The notes below the pieces were generated by a model. The model had not been told where the DNA came from. It searched no databases and worked only from the letters and a program-made list of their open reading frames with translations. The position numbers and the translations under genes were made by a program. From Nocardia rhamnosiphila NBRC 108938 (lineage in GTDB: Bacteria > Actinomycetota > Actinomycetes > Mycobacteriales > Mycobacteriaceae): a stretch of 64,000 bases of DNA. The DNA lies in NCBI RefSeq assembly GCF_000720425.1, contig NZ_JOAJ01000001.1, positions 1,860,001-1,924,000 of the forward strand. Reading direction: 5' to 3'. This document shows, piece after piece, positions 49,835-59,807 of this stretch; the stretch's first letter is position 1; each line of letters begins with the position of its first letter.

Positions 49835-51550
49835 GTGCAGTCAGAACAGGCCGTCGCGGCCGATACGGTCATCGATACCGCCCTCGCCGAACTCGCCACG
49901 GGCGAACAGAAATGGTCCCGCCTGCCGCTGGCGGGACGGCGGGCCCTCCTCGACCGGATGCGCACGCTCACCGGCCGGCACGCCCGTGAATGGGTCGAGG
50001 CCGCGGTCCGGATCAAAGGACTCGTTCCCGCGTCCCCGCTGGTGGGCGAGGAATGGCTGTCGGGACCCTATGTCTTCGCGACGAGCCTCACCGCGGTGTC
50101 ACGGACCCTCGAATCGCTGGAGCGCGGCGTGAGCCCGCTCGCGAACGCGACGTTCGGCAGCGCCGGCGGCCGGGTGACCGTACGCGCGCTCCCCGCGGGG
50201 CTCTACGACGAACTCCTGCTCAGCGGTTTCCGGGCCGAGGTGTGGCTGCAGCGGGGCGTCGACGTGGCCACCGCCCGGGCCGGCGCGGGCCTCGCCCAGC
50301 TCGACCCCGCCCGCACCCACGGCATCGGCGCCGTGCTGGGCGCGGGGAACATCACCTCGATCGCACCGCTGGACACGATCTACGAACTCATCGCGCACAA
50401 CCGCGTGGTGGCGCTGAAACTGAACCCGGTCACCGATCCGCTGCTGCCGGTATTCGAGAAGATCTTCGCGCCGCTGATCGAGCTCGGCGTGGTTCGGGTG
50501 CTCACCGGCGGCCCCGATGTCGGCGGGCAATTGGTGACCCATGAGCGGGTCGCCCACGTCCACATGACCGGCAGCGCCGCGACGCACGACGCCATCGTGT
50601 GGGGCACGGGGCCGGAGGCGGCGGAACGGAAGAAGGCCGGCACCCCGCTGCTGGACAAGCCCATCACCAGCGAGCTCGGCGGAGTGTCCCCGACGATCGT
50701 GCTGCCCGGCGAATGGAGTTCCGCAGACCTGGAATTCCAGGCCGAACACATTGCTACCCAGCGCCTGCACAACGGCGGCTACAACTGTGTGGCCACGCAG
50801 GCGGTGATCGTATCCGCGGACTGGCCGCAGAAGGACGCCTTCCTGGCCGCCCTCACCGCGGCCGTCGATCGGGCGCCGAACCGCCACGCCTACTACCCGG
50901 GTAGCGACCACCGGGTCGCCGGGGCACGCACCAGCTATCCCGACGCTCGCCGGCTCGGCCGCCGGGGCGAGCGGCTCCTGGTGGCCGGGCTGGATCCGGA
51001 CACGGACGAAACGCTGTTCACCTCGGAGTACTTCGCGCCTGTCCTCGGCATCGTGGAACTGCCCGGCAGCGGGGCCGCCTTCGCCCGCGCCGCGGTGGAT
51101 ACGGCCAATGAGAAGTTCACCGGCACCCTCGGCGTGAACATCGTGGCGCACCCGGGCACCGTCGACGCGCTCGGCACGGAATTCGACACGATGATCGAGC
51201 GGCTGCGGTACGGCACCGTCGCCGTGAACGCGTGGACCGCGGTCGGCTATCTGACTCCCACCGCGAGCTGGGGTGCCTACCCGGGTCATACCCTCGACGA
51301 TGTACAGAGCGGGATCGGCGTGGTGCACAACGCGTGGTTGATCGATGGGATCGAGCGCACTGTGGTGCGGGGTCCGTTCCGGCCCGCGCCGCGGTCGGTG
51401 CTACACGGCGAGTGGTCGCTGACCCCCAAACCACCGTGGTTCGTCTCCAACCGGACCGCCGCGCGGACCGGGCGACTGCTCACCGACTTCGCCGCCGATC
51501 CGCGCTGGTCACGCCTGCCCGCGATTTTCGCCTCCGCACTGCGCGGTTGA
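49835..51550 (+). CDS. Aldehyde dehydrogenase family protein
   Basis: 571 residues from GTG 49835, which has GGAG 9 nt upstream. An ATG at 49742 would add 31 residues. The ALDH core shows GAVLGAGNITSIAPLDTIYEL (cofactor entry, first part), VHMTGSAATHD, a Glu in TSELGGVSPTIVL, the nucleophile Cys in NGGYNCVATQAVIV and a late TLGVNIVAHPG. The long N-terminus and unusual cofactor loop separate it from GabD-type enzymes. The substrate is unknown. The divergent PucR regulator probably controls it. A strong hairpin follows the stop. Confidence 0.87.
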   Translation: MQSEQAVAADTVIDTALAELATGEQKWSRLPLAGRRALLDRMRTLTGRHAREWVEAAVRIKGLVPASPLVGEEWLSGPYVFATSLTAVSRTLESLERGVSPLANATFGSAGGRVTVRALPAGLYDELLLSGFRAEVWLQRGVDVATARAGAGLAQLDPARTHGIGAVLGAGNITSIAPLDTIYELIAHNRVVALKLNPVTDPLLPVFEKIFAPLIELGVVRVLTGGPDVGGQLVTHERVAHVHMTGSAATHDAIVWGTGPEAAERKKAGTPLLDKPITSELGGVSPTIVLPGEWSSADLEFQAEHIATQRLHNGGYNCVATQAVIVSADWPQKDAFLAALTAAVDRAPNRHAYYPGSDHRVAGARTSYPDARRLGRRGERLLVAGLDPDTDETLFTSEYFAPVLGIVELPGSGAAFARAAVDTANEKFTGTLGVNIVAHPGTVDALGTEFDTMIERLRYGTVAVNAWTAVGYLTPTASWGAYPGHTLDDVQSGIGVVHNAWLIDGIERTVVRGPFRPAPRSVLHGEWSLTPKPPWFVSNRTAARTGRLLTDFAADPRWSRLPAIFASALRG

Positions 51551-51560
51551 TCGCTCCCGG

Positions 51561-51597
51561 GCGACCCGCGCCGCGGATGCGCCGCGGCACGGGTCGC
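51561..51597. terminator. Hairpin terminator after the aldehyde dehydrogenase
   Basis: 16-nt arms, GCGACCCGCGCCGCGG (51561-51576) and CCGCGGCACGGGTCGC (51582-51597), pair with one internal mismatch around a 5-nt loop, 10 nt after the stop. The convergent small gene ends at 51636. Confidence 0.8.
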
Positions 51598-51635
51598 CGT
51601 ACGGGGTCCGGCGCTGCGTCCGGGCCGCCCGGACA

Positions 51636-51977
51636 TCAGGCGGCGAGACCCGTCCACTGCGTAACGGTGTAGGGACGCGCGCCCGCGGTGCCGTTCCAGC
51701 GGCTGATGATCATGGTCAGGTGCGAGGGTGCCGCTGAACCCGGGTGGATGTAACCCCCGTAGAGCGTGGGCAGGCGCGGGATGCCCCCATGCGAAGAGAA
51801 CGCCGAACCGTCGACCCAGAGATAACCCCAGCTTCCGTCGTGGCTGCGGCGATACGGGATACACAGATCGCCGGATCCGAGACCGAGAACGCTCGCGGAA
51901 TCGGCGGGTAGGTCGCACAGCGGAGTGCCTTGCTGGGGTAATCGGTCGGCCATCGGCATCACCGCGAGGGTACCCAC
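51636..51977 (-). CDS. Hypothetical protein of about 113 residues
   Basis: Not recognised. It is rich in Gly, Ser and aromatic residues (SHDGSWGYLWVDGSAFSSHG, GGYIHPGSAAPSHLTMIISRW), suggesting a compact beta-sheet domain. Two Cys (PLCDLP and GDLCIPYR) could pair. The start is uncertain among GTG 51977, ATG 51959 and ATG 51953. No signal peptide is evident. It lies downstream of the MarR gene on the same strand, 16 nt away, so it may be its operon partner. Confidence 0.5.
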   Translation of the reverse strand: MGTLAVMPMADRLPQQGTPLCDLPADSASVLGLGSGDLCIPYRRSHDGSWGYLWVDGSAFSSHGGIPRLPTLYGGYIHPGSAAPSHLTMIISRWNGTAGARPYTVTQWTGLAA

Positions 51978-51993
51978 GGATCGGAGCAGGTCG

Positions 51994-52551
51994 TCAGATC
52001 AGTCGGCCCAGCCACCCGGCGGCGTCGAGCCGGAACGCCACCGGCGGCGTCAGGGCACGGAGATCGTCCTCCATGGCACGGATTCGATCTTCTCCGCGCT
52101 CACGCGCCCAGTTCCCACGCAGTTGCTGGAAGATCTCGGCCGAGCGGGCCAGCGCGTCGTAGCCCCGCGTGGTGAGCCGGACGATGCGCCGCCGGGTATC
52201 GGCCGGGTCTTCCGCTCGTTCGGCGTACCCGAGAGCGACCAGCCGGTCGACTGTTTTGCCGGCGGCCTGTTTGGAAATTCCCAGGCGACGGCCGATATCG
52301 CTGGCCGAGGTCTCGCCGGCACCGATCGCCTGCATGGCGAAACCGTGGGCAGGCCGCATATTCGGATGCCCCTGTCGGGCCAGTTCGGCGTGCAATTCGT
52401 CGATCAGCGTCCGGAATCCGGCGAACAGCAGGAGTGCGAGTTCGTAACCCGCGCGCGGCGGGCCGTCCGCTCCCGAGCTCTCCGGCGCACTCTTGGCATA
52501 ACCGTCAACCTGGTTTACCATCTGCTTGTAATCGTCAACCATGTTGTCCAT
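51994..52551 (-). CDS. MarR-family transcriptional regulator
   Basis: 185 residues from ATG 52551; ATGs at 52542 and 52521 are also in frame. The winged helix-turn-helix is ASDIGRRLGISKQAAGKTVDRL, here in two halves around GISKQ, followed by the wing YAERAEDPADTRRRIVRLT with the Asp-Arg MarR signature. It is divergent from an AhpD-like gene, with start codons only 12 nt apart. Two palindromic sites lie inside its first 16 codons. It probably represses both genes. Confidence 0.87.
   Translation of the reverse strand: MDNMVDDYKQMVNQVDGYAKSAPESSGADGPPRAGYELALLLFAGFRTLIDELHAELARQGHPNMRPAHGFAMQAIGAGETSASDIGRRLGISKQAAGKTVDRLVALGYAERAEDPADTRRRIVRLTTRGYDALARSAEIFQQLRGNWARERGEDRIRAMEDDLRALTPPVAFRLDAAGWLGRLI
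52504..52548. promoter_or_regulatory. Two operator-like sites inside the 5' end of marR
   Basis: GTCAACCTGGTTTAC at 52504-52518 and GTCAACCATGTTGTC at 52534-52548 are imperfect palindromes. Their CGTCAACC half-sites repeat exactly 30 bp apart, three helical turns. They overlap the N-terminal codons of the MarR gene and lie just upstream of the divergent AhpD-like gene. Confidence 0.5.
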
Positions 52552-52563
52552 CTTAGGAGAGAC

Positions 52564-53070
52564 ATGTTCCGCGCCCACACCCTGGAGACCGCTCCGCACG
52601 CCGCCCGACAGGCGATGCGGGCCCTGCAGAGCAATACCGGCACGATCCCCGACGCGGTCCGCCGACTGGCCGAATCCCCCGAACTGCTCAACGGATTCCT
52701 CGCCATGAGCGCCGCTTTCGAACGCTGCACCCTGGATCCACTGGCCCGGGAGGTCGTCATCATGACCGTCGCCGTACGCAACGACTGTCATGTGTGCATC
52801 GCCATGCACACCGGCAAACTCCGCAAACTCGGCGCGGCCCCGGAGATCGTCACCGCACTGCGTGCGGCCGCACCGCTTCCCGACGCGCGCCTCGAGGCGA
52901 TCCGGATATTCACCCTCGATGTCCTCGCGGCCGCGGGCGGCGTGGACGAGGACGCCCTCGCCGCCCTCCGGACGCAGGGGTACACCGAACGCAACGCATT
53001 GGAAGTCGTGTTCGGAATCGGCACCTACACGATGTCGACACTGGCCAACCGCCTCATACGCGCCGAATGA
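52564..53070 (+). CDS. AhpD-like/carboxymuconolactone decarboxylase family protein
   Basis: 168 residues, all-helical AhpD fold. The redox motif is CHVC in VAVRNDCHVCIAMHTGKL, with the His five residues after the second Cys, as in alkylhydroperoxidases. LDPLAREVVIMTVA is the other family block. It probably reduces peroxides with a thiol partner, in the cytosol. The ATG at 52564 has TAGGAGAG directly upstream. Divergent from a MarR regulator, consistent with oxidant-responsive control. Confidence 0.9.
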   Translation: MFRAHTLETAPHAARQAMRALQSNTGTIPDAVRRLAESPELLNGFLAMSAAFERCTLDPLAREVVIMTVAVRNDCHVCIAMHTGKLRKLGAAPEIVTALRAAAPLPDARLEAIRIFTLDVLAAAGGVDEDALAALRTQGYTERNALEVVFGIGTYTMSTLANRLIRAE

Positions 53071-53135
53071 CCGCCGGTCTCCCGGCGCTGACCGAGCACC
53101 GCCGGGAGACACTCGCCGCATCCGTCGACGTGTCG

Positions 53136-53711
53136 TTATGCGCCCCCTCGCGGGGAAATGGGAGTGAGCGCTCGCCGGACCAATTCGAGCCACCGGAGCC
53201 GGTCCTGCTCCGGGGCCGTATCGGCGGGCGCGGTGGCCAACAGCAGGACCACATCGTCGGTGGTGATATCGGGGTAGAGCGAGCCGTCCCGATGCGCCGC
53301 CGCGACCAGTCGCTCCACCCCGAGACGACCGCGATCCCGGATCTCCCCGAGGGCATCCTCGGCCAGCGCGGCGACCGCGAACCGGAACAGCCGCTCCTGT
53401 TTCATATCGAGCACCACACTCCGCAGCAGGGCCAGCAACTCGTCGATGGCCGGCCCGGCACCGGTCTCGACCCGGGCCGACGCCGCGTCCAGCGATCGGG
53501 CGATCGCCTCGGCGAGATCGGCCACCGCGCCGTCGATCAGATCCTTCTTGGACGGAAAGTGCCGATAGAGCGTGCCCACCGCAATCCCCGCGGCGGCGGC
53601 GATCTCGTCCATACCGATCCCGGGCCCGCACTCGACCACCAGCGCCCGCGTCGCCGCGACGATCGCCTCGCGGTTGCGCAACGCATCCGCGCGCCTGCCC
53701 TTGCCGGCCAT
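53136..53711 (-). CDS. TetR/AcrR family transcriptional regulator
   Basis: 191 residues. The helix-turn-helix is AIVAATRALVVECGPGIGMD, then AAAAGIAVGTLYRHFPSKKDLI. The start at 53711 has GGGAG about 9 nt upstream. Longer reading to 53759 would include the operator region. It is divergent from an SDR gene across two near-perfect operator sites (53743-53782). It probably represses the SDR and itself. Confidence 0.9.
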   Translation of the reverse strand: MAGKGRRADALRNREAIVAATRALVVECGPGIGMDEIAAAAGIAVGTLYRHFPSKKDLIDGAVADLAEAIARSLDAASARVETGAGPAIDELLALLRSVVLDMKQERLFRFAVAALAEDALGEIRDRGRLGVERLVAAAHRDGSLYPDITTDDVVLLLATAPADTAPEQDRLRWLELVRRALTPISPRGGA

Positions 53712-53742
53712 TCGCACCAGCTCCCTTCGCCTTGCCGACAAC

Positions 53743-53782
53743 ATGAACGAATGGTTCACTTTTATGTGAACGACTCGTTCAT
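53743..53782. promoter_or_regulatory. Tandem TetR operator between the TetR and SDR genes
   Basis: Two sites, TGAACGAATGGTTCA (53744-53758) and TGAACGACTCGTTCA (53767-53781), lie 23 bp apart. The whole 40-bp region is itself an inverted repeat with 17-nt arms matching at 15 positions. The second site is a perfect 7-bp palindrome around one base. Confidence 0.75.
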
Positions 53783-53796
53783 CTTAGAAGGGAGCC

Positions 53797-54705
53797 ATGA
53801 CCATGTGGACCGAAGCCGATATCCCCGATCTGAGCGGCCGGACCGCCGTAATCACCGGAGCCAATACCGGACTCGGATTCGAAACCGCCCGCGCACTGGC
53901 CGAGCACGGCGCCACCGTCGTCCTGGCCTGCCGCGATACCGACCGCGCCGCCGCGGCCGCCGACCGGATCGCGGCGAGGACACCGGACGCCCGGGTCGAT
54001 ACCGTGCCACTCGATCTGGCGTCCCTCCGGTCGGTCCGGACGGCGGCCGAGTTGATCGGCGACCGCTACGTCCACCTCGACCTGCTGATCAACAATGCGG
54101 GTGTGACCGGCTTGACCGGCGTGACCGAGGACGGATTCGAGGCACAGTTCGGCATCAACCACCTCGGCCATTTCGCGCTGACCGGACTACTGTTCGACCG
54201 CCTCGTCGCGGCGCCGGCCGCGCGCGTGGTGACCGTCAGCAGTATCGGCCACCGATTCGGCCGGATCGACCCGGCCGACCCGGCCGCGCCGGGCGGAAAC
54301 GCCTACGGCAAATCGAAACTGGCGAATCTGCTGTTCACCTACGAACTGGCCCGGCGCCTCACCGGCACCCGGGCAAGCGCTCTGGCCGCCCATCCCGGCG
54401 GGGCGAGCACCGAGGTGTTCCGTTACTCCCCCGCCGCGTTCCGGCTGCCGAACCTCGCCATCGCCCGCCTCTTCGGCCGCACCCCCGCCATGGGCGCGCT
54501 GCCGACGCTGCGCGCGGCCACCGATCCGCTGGCCGCAAGCGGCGACTACTACGGCCCCGCCGGGCTCTTCGAGATCCGCGGCCATCCCGATCAGGTGCGG
54601 TCCAGCGCCCATTCACACGACCGTCGCCGGCAGGAACGCCTCTGGTCGGCCTCCGAAGAACTGACCGGTGTGCGGTTCGCTGTGAGCGGAACCGCCGGTA
54701 GCTGA
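53797..54705 (+). CDS. SDR family oxidoreductase, RDH/WW-domain-oxidoreductase type
   Basis: 302 residues. The coenzyme motif is ITGANTGLGFETARAL, the NADP-favouring CRDTDRA follows strand 2, then INNAGV, FGINHLGHFAL, SSIGHRFG with the catalytic Ser, and YGKSKLANLLF (YxxxK). The pattern CRD and NHLGHF marks the retinol-dehydrogenase-like branch. The ATG at 53797 has AAGGGAG upstream. Divergent from and probably repressed by the neighbouring TetR protein. The substrate is unknown. Confidence 0.9.
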   Translation: MTMWTEADIPDLSGRTAVITGANTGLGFETARALAEHGATVVLACRDTDRAAAAADRIAARTPDARVDTVPLDLASLRSVRTAAELIGDRYVHLDLLINNAGVTGLTGVTEDGFEAQFGINHLGHFALTGLLFDRLVAAPAARVVTVSSIGHRFGRIDPADPAAPGGNAYGKSKLANLLFTYELARRLTGTRASALAAHPGGASTEVFRYSPAAFRLPNLAIARLFGRTPAMGALPTLRAATDPLAASGDYYGPAGLFEIRGHPDQVRSSAHSHDRRRQERLWSASEELTGVRFAVSGTAGS

Positions 54706-54712
54706 AACGGCG

Positions 54713-54733
54713 TAATCTTGTAATCAAGTAATC
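54713..54733. repeat. Three TAATC repeats at 8-bp intervals
   Basis: TAATC occurs at 54713, 54721 and 54729, each followed by a CTTG- or CAAG-like tail. The cluster lies 23 nt upstream of the ATG at 54756 and includes a CTTG-TAAT-CAAG palindrome. It may be an operator array or overlap the promoter. Confidence 0.5.
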
Positions 54734-54755
54734 CTTGTAGCTGAGAAGGTGCACC

Positions 54756-55355
54756 ATGGGACATGGACATCGAGGGCGCGGATTCGGCCGGCCCGGCGGC
54801 TGGCAGCAGGCCGACCTACCGGACGCGGCGGACGCCACGGACTGGTTCGCGGGGCGGCTACCCGGCGACTGGTTCACCGGCAGTCCCGCCATCGAGATAG
54901 ACCGGGACGAGATCGTGGTGGTCGGCGAACTCCCCCTGCCGGACACTACCGCGGCCGATACGACGGCCGGCGGGGACGAGACCACCCGCACGGTTCCGGA
55001 GGCGACGAAACAGGGGGCGGTGGCACGCTTCCGGGAAACCACCCGGCCCGCGCGGATGCAGATCGCCGACGAGGCCCAGCAGCGCTACGGCCGCAGTGTG
55101 GCCTGGGGCGTCTCGGTCGACGGTGAGCGGATTCTGTTCACCCATCTGGCGGTACCGGTGATGACGCGCCTGCGCCAGCCGGAACGCAAGGTTCTCGATA
55201 CGCTCGTCGATGCCGGCGTCGCACGATCCCGGGCCGACGCGCTGGCCTGGACGGTGAAACTGGCGGGCGAGCACACACAGAGCTGGCTGGAGGAATTGCG
55301 CACCGCCATGCGCAAGGTCGAAGACCTCCGCACGGAAGGCCCGCAGGGGCTCTGA
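54756..55355 (+). CDS. Unrecognised conserved-looking cytosolic protein
   Basis: 199 residues. The N-terminus is Gly/Arg/His-rich (MGHGHRGRGFGRPGG). Segment 28-55 has a Trp-containing WFAGRLPGDWFTG motif. A variable Thr/Asp-rich linker follows. The C-terminal half (ARFRETTRPARMQIADEAQ, VMTRLRQPERKVLDTLVDAG, ARSRADALAWTVKLAGEH) ends in amphipathic helices. The last part resembles ribbon-helix or helix-turn DNA-associated small domains found in actinobacteria, but I cannot name the family. It has AGAAGG upstream of the ATG and is preceded by an 8-bp-spaced repeat. A strong terminator follows. Confidence 0.7.
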   Translation: MGHGHRGRGFGRPGGWQQADLPDAADATDWFAGRLPGDWFTGSPAIEIDRDEIVVVGELPLPDTTAADTTAGGDETTRTVPEATKQGAVARFRETTRPARMQIADEAQQRYGRSVAWGVSVDGERILFTHLAVPVMTRLRQPERKVLDTLVDAGVARSRADALAWTVKLAGEHTQSWLEELRTAMRKVEDLRTEGPQGL

Positions 55356-55400
55356 GCACGGTCGGCCGGCCGCGTTCCGGTCACGGCCACGATCGGCCGC

Positions 55401-55432
55401 ATCCGGTGGCGCCGCGCCCGGCGCCACCGGAT
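55401..55432. terminator. Bidirectional hairpin terminator
   Basis: Perfect 14-bp arms ATCCGGTGGCGCCG (55401-55414) and CGGCGCCACCGGAT (55419-55432) around CGCC, between two convergent genes ending at 55355 and 55460. Confidence 0.85.
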
Positions 55433-55459
55433 CGCGCACCGGCGGGCGACGCGGGCCGA

Positions 55460-56864
<1,405 letters not shown>

Positions 56865-58106
56865 ATGGACCGACTCAACAGACGGGATGCGTTGAAAGCG
56901 GGCGGGGTGCTGGGCGCGTTCGGCGCACTCGCCATCGCGACCCCGGCCAGAGCGCAACCGTGGACATGGTCGCCGCAGGGGTCGGTGGCGGGCAGCGGCG
57001 CGGGTGTCGACCCGCTCGGCGTCTGGGACCCCGAAGCCGATGAGCTGGTCGCCTCCCTGCTCGACCGCGGTGCGGTACCCGCCGTCAACGATCTGCTGCG
57101 CACCTGGACCCGCAACGGTCAGCCGTTACCCGCCGGGCTACCTCCGGACCTGCGGGACTTCATGGAATACGCACGGCAGCTCCCCCAGTGGACCGATCCC
57201 GGCAAACTGGCCACCGCTGTGGACTTCAACAAGAAACGCGGTCTCTACCTCGGCGTGTTGTACGGCCTCGCCAGCGGCATGATGAGCACGGTCATCCCCA
57301 AGGAGGCGCGCTCGGTCTATTACTCCAAGGGCGGCCACGACCTCAAGGACCGGATCTCCAAAACCGCCAAACTCGGTTACGACATCGGCAGCGGCAACGC
57401 CTACGGCCCGGACGGGCAGATGGTCGTCACCTGCGTCAAAACGCGGCTGGTGCATGCCGCGGTGCGACATCTGCTGCCCCAGTCGCCGCACTGGGTGAAC
57501 TCGGCCGACGAGGACATCCCGATCAGCCAGAACGACATCATGGTCACCTGGCACAGCCTGCCCACCACCGTGATGCGTCACCTCACGGCATGGAAGGTGC
57601 CGATCCCCGTCCACGAATCGGACGCCTTCCTGCATTCCTGGCAGGTCGCCGCGCATCTGCTCGGCGTCCGCGACGAGTACATCCCTAATTCGTGGGATCA
57701 GGCGAACTCCCAGGCCGCGCAGGTCCTGGATCCGATCCTCGCGCCGACCCCGGAGGGCGTGAAACTGGCCGACCGGCTGCTGCGGCTGGGCACAAACCTC
57801 GACCTCGCCATTCTGAGCAAGGGGGTCCTCGGCTCTTTCACGCGTTTCCTGCTCGGCGACAAGATCGCCGACGAGCTGGCCATCGCCCGTGAACCGGTTT
57901 GGGATCCGCTGCTGCGGTTCAGCTGGGGCCCGTTCATCGCGGTCCGGGAAGGCATACTCACCGTCGCCCCGCCGACGCAGGAGGCGTACTGGCTGTTCGA
58001 CGAGTTCCTGCGCCAGTTCGCCCTGTGGTATCTGGCCGAACTCCGGATGCCGATCAGTATCGAGCTCCCGATGATGAACCGGGATATGAGCCAACCACCG
58101 CGCTGA
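56865..58106 (+). CDS. lcp: Latex clearing protein (rubber oxygenase), DUF2236 family
   Basis: 413 residues. Extracellular heme-b oxygenase that cleaves cis-1,4-polyisoprene to oligo-isoprenoid aldehydes and ketones. The N-terminus MDRLNRRDALKAGGVLGAFG is a twin-arginine signal peptide, cleaved near ARA (residue 30). The DUF2236 core shows VKTRLVHAAVRHLLPQSPHW (Arg194, His197, Arg201) and QNDIMVTWHSLPTTVMRHL (His230). These are the conserved Arg and heme-ligand His regions of Lcp. The length equals known Lcp proteins. GAGGAG precedes the ATG. It is preceded by a long regulatory region and followed by a hairpin and a cutinase. Confidence 0.88.
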   Translation: MDRLNRRDALKAGGVLGAFGALAIATPARAQPWTWSPQGSVAGSGAGVDPLGVWDPEADELVASLLDRGAVPAVNDLLRTWTRNGQPLPAGLPPDLRDFMEYARQLPQWTDPGKLATAVDFNKKRGLYLGVLYGLASGMMSTVIPKEARSVYYSKGGHDLKDRISKTAKLGYDIGSGNAYGPDGQMVVTCVKTRLVHAAVRHLLPQSPHWVNSADEDIPISQNDIMVTWHSLPTTVMRHLTAWKVPIPVHESDAFLHSWQVAAHLLGVRDEYIPNSWDQANSQAAQVLDPILAPTPEGVKLADRLLRLGTNLDLAILSKGVLGSFTRFLLGDKIADELAIAREPVWDPLLRFSWGPFIAVREGILTVAPPTQEAYWLFDEFLRQFALWYLAELRMPISIELPMMNRDMSQPPR

Positions 58107-58123
58107 CCCGGCAGCCCGGTCGA

Positions 58124-58150
58124 GCCCGCACGGACCCTCTCCGTGCGGGC
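58124..58150 (+). terminator. Hairpin terminator after lcp
   Basis: Perfect 11-bp arms GCCCGCACGGA (58124-58134) and TCCGTGCGGGC (58140-58150) around CCCTC, 17 nt past the stop. Confidence 0.85.
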
Positions 58151-58281
58151 GAGCGGGCGTGTACGCCACCCCGGCATCCACCCCTGGACCCGAGCCGGAC
58201 TCATCTCACGGGAGTTCCGCCGACGCGGCCTCCCGCCTCACTCGATCAGCTACACCCTCGGTGTGACCGGATGGAGCAGTC

Positions 58282-59196
58282 GTGCCCACACGATGGAAAT
58301 CAGGCGTCGCCGCCTGCGTGTTCGCGCTCGTAGCCGCAGTTGTCCAGGCCGGCGGAACCCCGTCGGCGGCGGCCACACCCACCCCGTGCCCCGATCTGTA
58401 CGTCGTGGCGATCCCCGGAACCTGGGAGACCTCCGATACCGAGCCCGGCACCGGCATGCTGGCGGCGACGGTCGACCGGCTGCCGGGAAATGTGGCGGTC
58501 GACTATGTCACCTACGCCGCGACGGCCTTCCCCTGGGAGGGAGAGGTATACGGCCGCTCCAAGCAGGAGGCCACCGATCGAGCGCGCGATATGGTCGCGG
58601 CCGCGGCCCGGGCCTGCCCGGCGACACGTATCGCGATCCTCGGTTACAGCCAGGGCGCGCACGCGGCCGGTGATCTCGCTGCCGAGATCGGTGCCGGGTC
58701 CGCCACCGCGCCGGCGGAACGAATCGCACTGGTGGGTCTGATCGCCGACCCCCGGCGTTCGCCCGCGGACACCCTCATCGGCCCGGCGGTGCCCGGCGCC
58801 GGAGCGGTCGGGGCGCGGCCGGGCGGTTTCGGTGCACTCGGTCCGCGCACGTACACTTTCTGTGTCGACGGCGATCTGTACTGCGCGATGCCCGACGGCG
58901 ATATCGCCGGGCGCCTGGCCGGACTGGTGGTCCAGATGTCGAATCCCGATCCGGCCGATATCGGCAGTTATCAGCGGCAGGTGGCCGCACTGTTGGGCGA
59001 CGCGCTGGCCGCGGGCGGTCTCGGCCTGCTGGCCGAGGAGTTCGATGCCTCCGCCTACGAGCAGCGCCGGAAACAGATCGACGATTTCCTGAAATCCGGT
59101 GCGCACCAGAGCTATCCCGCCTATGTCGTCGACCCCGCGGGCGCGACCGCCCTGACCTGGCTGCGGCAGCGCCTGATCGAGGCGACGAACTACTGA
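58282..59196 (+). CDS. Secreted cutinase-family hydrolase
   Basis: 304 residues from GTG 58282 (GGAG 5 nt upstream). The signal peptide [21 protein letters not shown] is cleaved near AAA. The cutinase domain has [17 protein letters not shown], nucleophile Ser in [15 protein letters not shown], Cys-bearing [17 protein letters not shown] with the catalytic Asp region, and a His late (GAHQSYP). A C-terminal ~70-residue extension lies beyond the minimal cutinase. Actinobacterial members are esterases or phospholipases acting on lipids outside the cell. The 3' end overlaps peptide deformylase by 7 nt, in convergent orientation. Confidence 0.88.
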   Translation: MPTRWKSGVAACVFALVAAVVQAGGTPSAAATPTPCPDLYVVAIPGTWETSDTEPGTGMLAATVDRLPGNVAVDYVTYAATAFPWEGEVYGRSKQEATDRARDMVAAAARACPATRIAILGYSQGAHAAGDLAAEIGAGSATAPAERIALVGLIADPRRSPADTLIGPAVPGAGAVGARPGGFGALGPRTYTFCVDGDLYCAMPDGDIAGRLAGLVVQMSNPDPADIGSYQRQVAALLGDALAAGGLGLLAEEFDASAYEQRRKQIDDFLKSGAHQSYPAYVVDPAGATALTWLRQRLIEATNY

Positions 59197-59762
59197 GCAC
59201 CGGCGGCGCGGTCCGGCGCGCCGGGAAGCCGGCTGTTGCCGGGCACGGTCCACCGCCGGTCCTTGATCATCCTGCGGGCCGCCCGCCGATTCCGGCCGAT
59301 CAGCCGGTCCAGGTACAGGGTTCCCGCGAGATGGTCGGTCTCGTGTTGCAGACAGCGGGCCAGGTATCCGGTGCCGGTGACCGTGACGGGTGCTCCCGTC
59401 ATATCCACGCCCGTCACCTCGGCCCGGTGCGCCCGGCCGGTGGGAAACCATTCCTCCGGAACGGAAAGGCACCCTTCGAGATCGTCCTCCGGGTGGGGCA
59501 TGGTCTCCGGCAGCTCGGAGGTTCGCAGCACCGGATTCACCACGTGGCCGCGGTAGCGGGTCCCGGAATCGGTGAGGTCGTAGACGAACACCGCGCGCGG
59601 GTCGCCGATCTGGTTGGCCGCCAATCCGGCACCGGCGGCGGCGGTGTTGGTATCGAACAGGTCGGCGACGAAGGCGGCGAGCTCGTCGTCGAACACGGTC
59701 ACCGGAACCGCGGGAGTGGTGAGCCGCGGGTCGCCGGCGATGAGGATGGGTCGCACAGTCAT
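59190..59762 (-). CDS. def: Peptide deformylase
   Basis: 190 residues. Removes the formyl group from the N-terminal Met of new proteins, in the cytosol. All three metal-enzyme motifs are present: [10 protein letters not shown] (motif 1), [10 protein letters not shown] with the metal-binding Cys (motif 2) and [15 protein letters not shown] with HExxH (motif 3). The ATG at 59762 opens the domain ([14 protein letters not shown]). A C-terminal ~25-residue extension is present. Divergent from a PadR regulator over a 12-bp palindrome. Confidence 0.95.
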   Translation of the reverse strand: MTVRPILIAGDPRLTTPAVPVTVFDDELAAFVADLFDTNTAAAGAGLAANQIGDPRAVFVYDLTDSGTRYRGHVVNPVLRTSELPETMPHPEDDLEGCLSVPEEWFPTGRAHRAEVTGVDMTGAPVTVTGTGYLARCLQHETDHLAGTLYLDRLIGRNRRAARRMIKDRRWTVPGNSRLPGAPDRAAGAQ

Positions 59763-59781
59763 GCGGGCAGACTACTCAAAT

Positions 59782-59793
59782 ACGAGTACTCGT
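59782..59793. promoter_or_regulatory. 12-bp palindrome between def and the PadR gene
   Basis: ACGAGTACTCGT is perfectly symmetric, with further TACTC/GAGTA half-sites to the left. It lies 20 nt upstream of def and 15 nt upstream of the PadR start. A PadR autoregulatory operator is likely. Confidence 0.5.
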
Positions 59794-59807
59794 GTCAGAC
59801 TGGTTCG

